Both the position numbers and the translations under genes were made by a program. This document shows, in pieces, positions 17,317-24,886 of a stretch of DNA of 64,000 nucleotides. Position 1 is the first letter of the stretch; each line of letters starts with the position of its first letter. The stretch covers positions 1 to 64,000 of the forward strand of contig JAKASU010000002.1 of assembly GCA_021818925.1 (NCBI GenBank). The letters are read 5' to 3'. Under the pieces are notes generated by a model, which saw only the letters and a program-made list of their open reading frames with translations, did no database searches and was not told the origin of the DNA. Origin of the DNA: Microcaldota archaeon (GTDB taxonomy: Archaea > Micrarchaeota > Micrarchaeia > Micrarchaeales > CABMGC01).

Positions 17317-17380
17317 TGGCGTTCTTGGAAAAAGTATAAAAAGTTGGAGGGCATAACGGAGTTATCATAGATGGTGTAGA

Positions 17381-17737
17381 ATGGATGTTTACGTAGAGAA
17401 GGAGAAGTGCACCGGATGCCAGCACTGCAAGGACGTATGCCCCGTGGCTGTTTTCGAGATGCACCACAGGGACAGCGCCGATGCGAACAAGGATACCGCA
17501 CCTCCGGAGCATCAGTGGACAGGACAGACGCTGCCGGAAGTGACGCAGAAGTGGCAGAGCGTGCAGGACGGACACAGACACTTTGCTCCTGACAACGACG
17601 GCACGAGCGGCGGGATTTCAGTAGCAATCAACGGTCCAGCATGCATACTCTGCCAGGCCTGCCTCATAGAGTGCGAGGGCGAGTGCATAGTCATAACCGA
17701 TGACAGCAAGAACGTCTACAAGTCGATATACAAGTAG
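17381..17737 (+). CDS. 2[4Fe-4S] ferredoxin-like protein with a central insertion
   Basis: A 118-residue electron carrier. The first cluster motif is CTGCQHCKDVCP (residues 10-21). A second Cys set, CILCQACLIECEGEC, lies near residues 88-102. Between them is an unusual 65-residue polar insert rich in His, Asp and Gln, longer than in common bacterial-type ferredoxins. The insert could bind another metal or a partner, recalling the zinc-containing ferredoxins of Thermoplasmata and Sulfolobus. A TATA-like AAGTATAAAAAG lies about 45 bases upstream. Redox partners are not encoded nearby. Confidence 0.85.
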   Translation: MDVYVEKEKCTGCQHCKDVCPVAVFEMHHRDSADANKDTAPPEHQWTGQTLPEVTQKWQSVQDGHRHFAPDNDGTSGGISVAINGPACILCQACLIECEGECIVITDDSKNVYKSIYK

Positions 17738-17743
17738 CTTTTC

Positions 17744-18523
17744 CTAGTGGAATGCTGCGGTAAGCGTGCCGCCGCCCACGGCGTTCGCTGTGGTCGACTG
17801 CGTGCTGCCAGCGGTATGGACTCCTCCTGATGCCGTCCAGCTAGAGAACGTGCCTGAGGGGCCGGGAACGCCATACACGGAGTAGCTTGCCCCTAGCACG
17901 AAGATCACGTTGGCGCCGTTGGGGTACTTGACACCATCGACAGATATGAGGCCGTTTGTCGGGGTGGTGAGCAGTTGCACCTGAAACACAACGGATTTGT
18001 ACGGGTTCACCACCGTTACCGCGGTGCCTGTTGTGTTGTATACCTGATTTGTGCACCTGGGCGCGCATATCTGGTACATCAGGGTGAACTTGGGATTGAG
18101 CTGGGATGCTACAGGTATGTTGTAATTGGACATTACGATGTTGCACGTAACCGTTGCTCCGGGAAGCGCGTTCTGCGGGAAGCAGCTGCCGCCATAGGTC
18201 GCGTTGGAGGTTAACGCTGGGATGAGCACTATGCCGTTGTAGGCCAGGGAGTTCTCGGGGAAGTATATGCCAGTGCCCAGGTTGTTCTGGAATATCACCA
18301 GGAACTCGGTTGACAGGGAGTTGGTGAGCATGAATGCTTGAGAGCAGGGAAACGAGGGCGCGATGTAGCACGATTCAGGAAGGTACGTGGGCGTGTTTGT
18401 TCCGGGGAGGGAGACAACAGAGAGTATGGTAACGACGAATATTCCGAGGATGAGGAAAGCCCACGAGTAGGTTGTGAGGAACTCTACTGCAGATTGCGCC
18501 TTCATCATATCGACTTCTTCCAC
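17744..18523 (-). CDS. type IV pilin-like surface protein (class III signal)
   Basis: A 259-residue exported protein. The N-terminus has Lys-Ala before QSAVEFLTTYSWAFLI and a long hydrophobic helix, the pattern of archaeal class III (DUF361-type) pilin signals. A prepilin peptidase would cut before the Gln. The extracellular part is rich in Thr, Ser, Asn and Val, has several cysteines and ends in a Gly/Thr-rich beta-sandwich-like region. It has the same pilin start as the three LamG proteins at 32.6-35.4 kb but no LamG domain. Initiation could be at any of three nearby ATGs; the upstream one is given. Confidence 0.8.
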   Translation of the reverse strand: MEEVDMMKAQSAVEFLTTYSWAFLILGIFVVTILSVVSLPGTNTPTYLPESCYIAPSFPCSQAFMLTNSLSTEFLVIFQNNLGTGIYFPENSLAYNGIVLIPALTSNATYGGSCFPQNALPGATVTCNIVMSNYNIPVASQLNPKFTLMYQICAPRCTNQVYNTTGTAVTVVNPYKSVVFQVQLLTTPTNGLISVDGVKYPNGANVIFVLGASYSVYGVPGPSGTFSSWTASGGVHTAGSTQSTTANAVGGGTLTAAFH

Positions 18524-18542
18524 GGATAAACTTATAGTTTTT

Positions 18543-19319
18543 TCAATGAACCAGGAAATCCACCGCTATCTCGATCTCCTTGGCGGAATAGGGCCTCACC
18601 TTTCTCCACCCTATGAGCTTGAACTTACGCTTCCTTTTTTCGAAGAACGAACGCAGCATGCGTATCTCATCCCGGACCTTGGCTTCCTTGCAGAAAGCGT
18701 AGTAGTGTATCGCGCATCTGCCGGAGCACATCTTCAGCGCGACGGTGAGGAACCTGCGCGAGCTCATGGGAAGCGGCATGAGTATGCGGTCGGCGAAATG
18801 CGCGTACTTGCTGGCGAACCTCCTTACGTCGCCCTGTTCGACAGTGACATTAGGGGTCTTGTTTATCCTCGCATTCTCGCGCGCGTATTTGCTTGCGGCG
18901 GCGTTGATCTCTATCGATATGACCCTGCTCTTTTTGTGCATCTTCGCTATCTCTATCGAGTATGGCCCTACGCCGGCAAACATCACTATAACTCTCTCAC
19001 CGTCTTTCGCAAGCTTGGCGACACGCAGACGCTCGTATGCAAGCCTTGTGGAGAAGAAGGTTTTGCGTATGTCGAACACGAAGGTGCAGCCGTTCTCCCT
19101 GTATTTGGCGGCGTAACTCCTCTTTCCTGACACGTACACGAGTTTCCTCGTCCTGTACCTTCCTGATACGGCGCCCCCCTTGCGCAGCACTGTCTCTATG
19201 TTCTTGTTTTCCCTAAGCACCATCGCGCCCACGCCCTTCGCCCGGCTAGGGGACGAGTCTATCACGGCTATGTTGCCGTACAGGTCGTATCCGCGTGCCG
19301 CTCTGCCCCTATCTTTCAT
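18543..19319 (-). CDS. trm5: Trm5-like tRNA (guanine-37-N1) methyltransferase
   Basis: A 258-residue class I SAM methyltransferase. The order of motifs fits Trm5: the KTFFSTRLAYERLRV segment, the SAM loop VIVMFAGVGPYSIE, IEIN for the acidic residue, and MPLPMSS at the catalytic motif. m1G37 formation keeps the reading frame. It is shorter than full Trm5, which has an N-terminal D1 domain of about 60 residues; here the start region is compact. A TATA box at about 19348-19356 lies 33 bases before the ATG. The related Taw2 activity (wyosine) is less likely but not excluded. Confidence 0.85.
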   Translation of the reverse strand: MKDRGRAARGYDLYGNIAVIDSSPSRAKGVGAMVLRENKNIETVLRKGGAVSGRYRTRKLVYVSGKRSYAAKYRENGCTFVFDIRKTFFSTRLAYERLRVAKLAKDGERVIVMFAGVGPYSIEIAKMHKKSRVISIEINAAASKYARENARINKTPNVTVEQGDVRRFASKYAHFADRILMPLPMSSRRFLTVALKMCSGRCAIHYYAFCKEAKVRDEIRMLRSFFEKRKRKFKLIGWRKVRPYSAKEIEIAVDFLVH

Positions 19320-19436
19320 ACTCGAGTTCCCTTATGAGTAATCTATATAAACTAATGGCTACTTATTATTCTATAATTGCTCTCGGGCAATCCTTGTTTT
19401 CGCAAATTCAGGGGCTTAGCAGAGCAGGGTGATAAT

Positions 19437-19883
19437 GTGTACTTTATAGTAAGAGTGACGTCAAGCCAGGAAAGGATAACCGCAGACATACTGCAGAACA
19501 AGATAGAGAAGTCTACGGTGCCCGTGTATGCGATAATCCTCGCTGAGGGAATGCGCGGCTACCTGATACTCGAGGCGCAGGATGAGAACGCGGCGCGAGA
19601 GCTTATACTCGACGAGCCGCACGTGAAGGGAATACTGCCGAAGCCTCTTGGAGAGGAGGACCTCAACAAGATGCTCGAGGTAAAGAGGGTTGTGCAGGAG
19701 ATAAGCATAAATGACATAATCGAGTTCATGAGCGGGCCGTTCAAGGGCTACAAGGCCAAGGTAATTAAGGTTGAAGCGGCGAAGGAGGAGATGACCGTTG
19801 AGCTGATGGACGTCGCCGTGCCGATACCTGTAACCACGAAGGCGAACATAGCGAGAATAGTGCAGAAAGCCGAGAAGGTGTAG
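19437..19883 (+). CDS. spt5: transcription elongation factor Spt5 (NusG homologue)
   Basis: A 148-residue factor that clamps RNA polymerase with Spt4. An NGN domain (residues 1-85) is followed by a KOW domain beginning at VEFMSGPFKGYKAKV-type sequence (here IIEFMSGPFKGYKA). GTG 19437 after AGCAGGGTGAT gives the usual length; the frame is open upstream to a TTG at 19377, but that part is not family-like. SecE, often found just upstream in archaea, is missing here. It is followed three bases later by L11, a conserved pairing. Confidence 0.94.
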   Translation: MYFIVRVTSSQERITADILQNKIEKSTVPVYAIILAEGMRGYLILEAQDENAARELILDEPHVKGILPKPLGEEDLNKMLEVKRVVQEISINDIIEFMSGPFKGYKAKVIKVEAAKEEMTVELMDVAVPIPVTTKANIARIVQKAEKV

Positions 19884-19885
19884 AG

Positions 19886-20353
19886 ATGCCGGAAGTAACG
19901 ATAAGCGGATTGATTGAGGGAGGAAAAGCAACGAGCGGACCCCCGTTCGGACCTGCGCTCGGGCCCCTGGGGGTCAACGTGGCCAAGATAATAGAGGACA
20001 TAAACAAGCAGACGGGCGCATACGCGGGCATAAAGGTTCCGGTCAAGATAATGGTTGACCCAGGCACGAAGGCCTACAGGGTCGAGATAGGCTCGCCGCC
20101 GAGCAGCGCGCTGATACTGAAGGAGCTTGGCATACAGAAAGGGGCGAAGACCAAGGAAGAGGTGGTAGGCAACGCAACTGTAGAGCAGCTGAAGAACGTG
20201 GCGAAGGCCAAGGAGAACTCGCTATACGGTCATTCGCTGAAGGAGAAGGTGATGCAGCTCGCTGGCACGTGCAAGAGCATGAACGTGACAGTGGAAGGCT
20301 TGCCAGCCAGAGAGGCGATTGCTAAAATTGAAAGCGGAGAGTTGACGGTCTGA
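19886..20353 (+). CDS. rpl11: 50S ribosomal protein L11 (uL11)
   Basis: A 155-residue protein of the GTPase-associated centre. It carries the N-terminal GGKATSGPPFGPALGPLGVN signature and a C-terminal rRNA-binding domain. It is co-transcribed with Spt5, three bases downstream. It converges with the truncated mevalonate kinase gene. Confidence 0.97.
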   Translation: MPEVTISGLIEGGKATSGPPFGPALGPLGVNVAKIIEDINKQTGAYAGIKVPVKIMVDPGTKAYRVEIGSPPSSALILKELGIQKGAKTKEEVVGNATVEQLKNVAKAKENSLYGHSLKEKVMQLAGTCKSMNVTVEGLPAREAIAKIESGELTV

Positions 20354-20354
20354 T

Positions 20355-20885
20355 TTACATTCTGACCGCTTCCTCTATCTGCTTTTTTACTCCAGTTTGT
20401 GTTACCTCAATTCTTTCCACTTCAAAACCGGCATCTTGCATCGCGGTTTCTGTAAGGAAGTATCGTGCAGGATTACAGTTTACAACACCCATGCCTCCTC
20501 CTCCGCCTCCTGAAAGTTTCGCGCCATAAGCGCCTTTCTCTTTTGCGAGGGTCACCATTGCATCGAGTTTCTCACTGGAGACGCCGAGTTCCATAAGCAG
20601 CGCATGATTAGAGAGCATCAATTCTCCAAGCTTTGCATTATCGCCCGATTGCAGAGCTTGCTTTTCTTCGATAACGATTCGTTGGACTGCGTGGAAGATT
20701 TCTTTTGTCCTTGTAGGATACGTCCTTCCCTTAACATTGACTACGAATACGGTGTCGGAAGTGGGCACTTTTGGCCCAACACTTACGGCCAGGAGGTCAG
20801 GGAAGTCTGAAACTGCTATGCTTGAATAGCCTGTGGTTGGCGAGCCGATAACGTAACCGCCGTAGTATACCGGAGGCACGTCCAC
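20355..20885 (-). CDS. C-terminal half of a mevalonate kinase (GHMP kinase)
   Basis: Mevalonate kinase phosphorylates mevalonate in isoprenoid synthesis. Only the C-terminal half is present, about 176 residues from GTG 20885. It includes GGYVIGSPTT after the GVD motif, the helical middle with LGELMLSNHALLMELGVS, and the phosphate loop GAKLSGGGGGG. The N-terminal 145 or so residues (substrate and adenine sites, PxxxGLGSS motif) are absent. The frame is closed upstream by a TAG only 16 codons before the GTG. It could be a decayed gene or one half of a split gene. The fragment itself shows no frameshift or internal stop, which favours split. The adjacent prenyl synthase genes fit an isoprenoid role. 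Confidence 0.8.
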   Translation of the reverse strand: MDVPPVYYGGYVIGSPTTGYSSIAVSDFPDLLAVSVGPKVPTSDTVFVVNVKGRTYPTRTKEIFHAVQRIVIEEKQALQSGDNAKLGELMLSNHALLMELGVSSEKLDAMVTLAKEKGAYGAKLSGGGGGGMGVVNCNPARYFLTETAMQDAGFEVERIEVTQTGVKKQIEEAVRM

Positions 20886-20937
20886 GCCACCGGCGCCAGG
20901 TCTTTCTAAAAGATCGGGGCAGCAAACCTACTGTTAC

Positions 20938-21981
20938 CTACTTTTTCCTAACATACAGTTCTTCAATAGCCGACATTATTATCGGCGTGAACTCGTTCTG
21001 AGGGATCAGATGCATGTGTTCGTTCAGTAAGACTTTTGCGCGTTCGCCATACGCTTGTGCTGTTCTTCGAGCGTACTCCAATCCTTTGTACTTTTCTATC
21101 ATTTCCTTCAAGAAATCTATCTCATCGGGGGTTTTGCTCTGCCTTTCTTTAGAGTATATCTTATCAATTTTCTCTTTCTCAAGAGGCGTTGCACATTTGT
21201 AAGAGTTCAGCATCATCAGAGTGAGCTTTCCTTCGTAGAGATCACCAAAGTTTTTCTTTCCAAATTTACTTTCATCCGAGCTCATATCGAGTATGTCGTC
21301 AACTATTTGGAATGCTATTCCGACGCTCTGCCCTATTTCCTTGAGTGCGTTTAGGACGCTGTCATGCTGATCAGCAGCTATGGCACCTATCTGCATCGGT
21401 CCGTAAACTGTATAGTAGCAGGTTTTACTGTCAGCAATTCTAAAATACAGCACTTCGCTCGCATTCTTCAGGCTCTTTGTGAAATGTATGAAGTTGTTCT
21501 CTATATACTGGCCTTCGGCGGTATAGGAGAGCATATCGTAGAACTTCTCGAACATACGATTTCCTTTTTTGGGGCCTACCTGCAGTGAATAATCTTTGAG
21601 TATGCGCCACATTGCCATGTGGCCGACGTCTGAAGCGTTTATCGCATTCGGCCAACCATACAGCCTATGGGCTGCTGGTTTCCCTCTCCTGTATTCGGAT
21701 CCGTCAAAAGCATCATCCTGCATCAATATCCAGTCTTCAGATGCTTGCTGCGCGGCAGCGGGGAGCAACAATTCCTTTTCATCCGCGCCGAATAGTCGGC
21801 CCGAGAGTAGGACCAACCCGGGCCTCCTGTACTGGCCCATTCTGTCTATGTACTCCCTGACAACCTTGGTGAAACTCTCATTCTCGAAGCTGGGCAGGTA
21901 CGAGACGATCTTGCTATGGATCGCTTCCTTGTAGGCTGCTACGAAATAATTGAAACTGTGCGCGTTTGCGCTTATCCCCAT
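20938..21981 (-). CDS. polyprenyl (isoprenyl diphosphate) synthase
   Basis: A 347-residue all-helical prenyltransferase that condenses IPP with allylic diphosphates, probably toward GGPP or longer chains for lipids. The first aspartate-rich motif reads DDAFD (in LMQDDAFDGSEYRRG) and the second VDDILD. The GKLT and lysine/arginine substrate contacts are present. It is divergent from the second synthase in this window (23067), so the two are not a recent duplication. It lies 52 bases before the mevalonate kinase half on the same strand. The sequence motif TTCCGCAATTGACGAAG lies 43 bases upstream of its start. Confidence 0.9.
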   Translation of the reverse strand: MGISANAHSFNYFVAAYKEAIHSKIVSYLPSFENESFTKVVREYIDRMGQYRRPGLVLLSGRLFGADEKELLLPAAAQQASEDWILMQDDAFDGSEYRRGKPAAHRLYGWPNAINASDVGHMAMWRILKDYSLQVGPKKGNRMFEKFYDMLSYTAEGQYIENNFIHFTKSLKNASEVLYFRIADSKTCYYTVYGPMQIGAIAADQHDSVLNALKEIGQSVGIAFQIVDDILDMSSDESKFGKKNFGDLYEGKLTLMMLNSYKCATPLEKEKIDKIYSKERQSKTPDEIDFLKEMIEKYKGLEYARRTAQAYGERAKVLLNEHMHLIPQNEFTPIIMSAIEELYVRKK

Positions 21982-22044
21982 GATAGATTTGGATTTGATA
22001 AGGCATATAATCGAGAGAACTGATTCCGCAATTGACGAAGCCGT

Positions 22045-22866
22045 CTATCTCTTGGTTTTCTTCCTGTACTTAGACAAATTGAATTTCTTTGTGACCAGTC
22101 CGAATATCTCTTTTGCTATTGCCTCGCGCTCCCGGTAGCCGTCAACGAGGTAGATCCTCTTTGGTTCTTTCCTTTTGAGAAAGCGGTATGCGCGTGAGGT
22201 TATGGTGAAGTACAGCATGTCGCCTTGAGAGAAGGCGCGATTCTCCCTTCGCGCCTCTCTTTCACTCATCTTTGAAACAGGCACGTCCAGAACTATTGTC
22301 ATGTCGGGCCACCTGACGGTGTTTCTCAGCCCAGAAAACGCGGCGTATAGCGTTTCTACTTTCTTGGCACATGCCTTCAATTCGGCACCGACCACTTTAT
22401 CCACAAGGGGTTCGAATTGGAGCCCTTCGCGTTGGCTGTCTGCGTAGATGAGCTTTGAGAGTGACTCGGGATCGTTTGACGCTAACCTTCGTTTTGCCGC
22501 GATAGCGCCAAGAACTATCCTAGTTGCCGCGTGCGCGAAAACAGAGTCAATGTACCTACCCAGAAGCACTATGTGAGGTTTACCACCCAACTCCTCAAGT
22601 ATCTCGGCATATCTCTGCTTCATCAGTGCCATATACACAAGCATATCCGTGCCTTCCTCCACCTGCGGCAGTTGCGCTACCCACAGTTTTTCCACAGGCT
22701 TGCGGGAAAACGGCTTGAGCGTGGCCTGGAGCATCTTGCGGTTTATCATCTTGTGCACTGCGGTGTTGTACTTGCTCCAGAAACTACCTGCCAGCATGGC
22801 CGCTTGGGTGGTTTTCCCAGAACTGCCTATGCCCTCAAAGCTTATTATCAGGTTGTCTTTTGACAT
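22045..22866 (-). CDS. thymidylate-kinase-like P-loop kinase
   Basis: A 273-residue P-loop protein of the dTMP kinase fold. The Walker A loop GIGSSGKTT is at residues 12-20. The usual DR(Y/H) substrate motif reads GRYIDSVFAH, with Gly replacing Asp. A lid-like REARRENRAFSQGD segment carries several arginines. The protein is about 70 residues longer than ordinary thymidylate kinase, with an added helical segment in the middle. These changes and the isoprenoid neighbourhood suggest a different acceptor than dTMP. The substrate cannot be called. Confidence 0.78.
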   Translation of the reverse strand: MSKDNLIISFEGIGSSGKTTQAAMLAGSFWSKYNTAVHKMINRKMLQATLKPFSRKPVEKLWVAQLPQVEEGTDMLVYMALMKQRYAEILEELGGKPHIVLLGRYIDSVFAHAATRIVLGAIAAKRRLASNDPESLSKLIYADSQREGLQFEPLVDKVVGAELKACAKKVETLYAAFSGLRNTVRWPDMTIVLDVPVSKMSEREARRENRAFSQGDMLYFTITSRAYRFLKRKEPKRIYLVDGYREREAIAKEIFGLVTKKFNLSKYRKKTKR

Positions 22867-22927
22867 CGGAAAACTACAGTATTACTCTATTTTGGGGATT
22901 TAAGAAGATATCTAATTGCATGAATTG

Positions 22928-22974
22928 TTCCACGATCGACGAACCGCAAAGCCGAAATTCCACAATTGACGAAG
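22928..22974. repeat. two copies of a TTCCRCRATYGACGAA motif between divergent genes
   Basis: TTCCACGATCGACGAAC (22928-22944) and TTCCACAATTGACGAAG (22958-22974) lie 30 bases apart between the kinase gene and the plus-strand prenyl synthase gene. A third copy, TTCCGCAATTGACGAAG (22024-22040), is upstream of the minus-strand prenyl synthase gene. They are likely binding sites for one regulator; its identity is unknown. Confidence 0.5.
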
Positions 22975-23066
22975 TTAGCACCATTGCTTAAATACCCTGG
23001 AAAACCCACTATCTGTGAGACATGGGCGACCAGCGAGGTGTAGGCGCCTGCTCTAAGTGATACGAG

Positions 23067-24143
23067 ATGAACGACGGGGATTTCGAAGATTATCTAGATA
23101 GCCGAGCTGCAGTGATAAACGAAAAGATCAAGGAGTACCTTGTCAAGGAGTCGTCTGATGAGTTCATCAACAAGCTTCTCGGCAAGGCGGGCTACAAGTA
23201 TCATCATGAAGCTCTGAACAGGTCGATTCTGGATCCTGCCTGGTACCTCATAGGCCTTGGCGGAAAGAGGTGGAGAGCTACACTGATGTACCTAATGATG
23301 GAAGCGCTTGGTGGAGATGCAGACCATTACCTTGAGTTCTGCCTTGTGCCGGAAGTAATACACAATGCTACGCTCATACACGACGATCTGGAAGATGGCT
23401 CTAAATTCCGCAGGGGAGCGGATGCGGTACACATTAAATACGGGCTTGACGTGGCGAACAACCTTGGTGATTTCATGTACTTTTTCCCGCTCGTTGCAGT
23501 GATGGATAGCGAGAAGCTATCCGAAGAGAAGAAAACTAAGTTTCTAAGCATATACGCGAAGGAGATGCTGCGCGTGACCACAGGTCAGGCTGCTGACATC
23601 GCCTGGCACAGATTCCTTGTGGACCCTACAAAAGTAACAGAGGACCATTATCTTCAGGTCACATACGACAAAACTGGCGTTCTCTCCAGGATGGCATGTA
23701 AGCTCGCCGGAGCCCTGACAGACGCGGACGAAAATACAATGGAAGTCATGGGACATTTCGGCGCCACGATAGGTGTGGCTTTCCAGATACAGGATGATCT
23801 GCTCAACATATACCCAAGCGAGGTATCCAAAACCAAAGGAGGAGTAGGAGAAGACATAACCGAAGGCAAAATATCGCTGCCTGTCATCTATGCGCTCCAA
23901 CATTCGAACGAGAATGACAGAAACAGGCTTCTAGAGATACTGAAGATGCACACACAAGACCAGCAGCTGAGGGACGAAGCGATAGGAATAATAGATAGGT
24001 CCGGGGCGGGTGACTATTGCAGGCAGGTGGAAAAGAAGATAGTGATGGACGCGTGGAGCCGGCTTGATAGCCACCTACAACCGTCTAACGCCAAGGAAAG
24101 GTTAAAGGGACTTGCTGATTTCTTAATAAACCGTTCCAAGTAG
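23067..24143 (+). CDS. polyprenyl (isoprenyl diphosphate) synthase, second copy
   Basis: A 358-residue prenyltransferase. The first motif is LIHDDLEDGS followed by RRG, the second FQIQDDLLNIY, which has Asn in place of the last Asp. The GGKRWR substrate contact is clear. It shares only the family core with the 20938 gene. It heads a plus-strand operon with an amino-acid-kinase-family protein (20 bases downstream) and the methyltransferase-APRT fusion. Two synthases close together suggest different chain lengths or a special product. Confidence 0.92.
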   Translation: MNDGDFEDYLDSRAAVINEKIKEYLVKESSDEFINKLLGKAGYKYHHEALNRSILDPAWYLIGLGGKRWRATLMYLMMEALGGDADHYLEFCLVPEVIHNATLIHDDLEDGSKFRRGADAVHIKYGLDVANNLGDFMYFFPLVAVMDSEKLSEEKKTKFLSIYAKEMLRVTTGQAADIAWHRFLVDPTKVTEDHYLQVTYDKTGVLSRMACKLAGALTDADENTMEVMGHFGATIGVAFQIQDDLLNIYPSEVSKTKGGVGEDITEGKISLPVIYALQHSNENDRNRLLEILKMHTQDQQLRDEAIGIIDRSGAGDYCRQVEKKIVMDAWSRLDSHLQPSNAKERLKGLADFLINRSK

Positions 24144-24163
24144 TCCGCACTGAGAGTGTTTTA

Positions 24164-24886
24164 GTGGTAAAGGTTGTCAAAATTGGTGGTTCTCTCCTTT
24201 ATGACGAGAATGGCGTACTCGATGAGACAAAGCTCGGAAAGCTGTTTCGATCATTCTCAAAGCAACTTGGAAAGAACGTAATCTACGTCTTGGGTTCGGG
24301 AAAGATGCTGCACGAAGTTGCAGAGGAATGCAAACTCAACGAAGAGCATGACTTCGGGAAGAGAATCCGAGGCTTCGAGCTGATAAACAAGTTCACCGGA
24401 CACAGGCTTTCTGTAATCGAGAGGTCGACGGGGATAAAACCGATTCCTGCAATGTCGCTATTCGTGAAGAATACGCTTGGCAACAAGAAAAAGCATGAAA
24501 TTCTGCTTTTCAACGACTGCATCACGAACCTTCCGGCAATCATACTTTCGGGCTGCGTGCTTGACAGGAAGGTACTCTTCAGCACGATATCCAGCGACAC
24601 GGTGGCGGCGTTCATCGCAGACAAAAGAGGCGCGTCTGAGTTCATAATGGCCACAAACACTAATGGAGTGCTCGGAGAATCCGGAAGCACAATGCGCAAA
24701 GTAAGACTGAGAGAGTACGACAAACTTAAGTTCATCAAGGGCGGGATGAAGGACAAGATAAGAAGGGCGAGGTATGCTATTGAAAAAGACATATCCACAT
24801 ATATTGTCAACGGCGAATCCATAATCAACAACCTGAAGGTGGAGATGCTGTTGAGCAAAGGAGAATGCACCAGGGTAGTGAGATAA
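24164..24886 (+). CDS. amino-acid kinase superfamily protein, possibly isopentenyl phosphate kinase-like
   Basis: A 240-residue kinase of the AAK fold. The N-terminal VVKIGGS nucleotide loop, ISSDTVAAFIADK and TNTNGVLG in the middle, and GGMKDKIRRA near the end are typical of the superfamily. Isopentenyl phosphate kinase, used in the archaeal modified mevalonate pathway, belongs here and would fit the neighbours. However, the conserved IPK HxxxGxH region is not clear: here the corresponding part reads VLGSGKMLHEV. Uridylate or glutamate kinase-like roles are alternatives. GTG 24164 is the start; the 3' end overlaps the next gene by 22 bases. Confidence 0.72.
   Translation: MVKVVKIGGSLLYDENGVLDETKLGKLFRSFSKQLGKNVIYVLGSGKMLHEVAEECKLNEEHDFGKRIRGFELINKFTGHRLSVIERSTGIKPIPAMSLFVKNTLGNKKKHEILLFNDCITNLPAIILSGCVLDRKVLFSTISSDTVAAFIADKRGASEFIMATNTNGVLGESGSTMRKVRLREYDKLKFIKGGMKDKIRRARYAIEKDISTYIVNGESIINNLKVEMLLSKGECTRVVR

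Noticed and set aside
23067..24143. The two prenyl synthases as a recent tandem duplication
   Set aside because: Their aspartate motifs and surrounding residues differ widely (DDAFD versus DDLED), so they are old paralogues or separate acquisitions.
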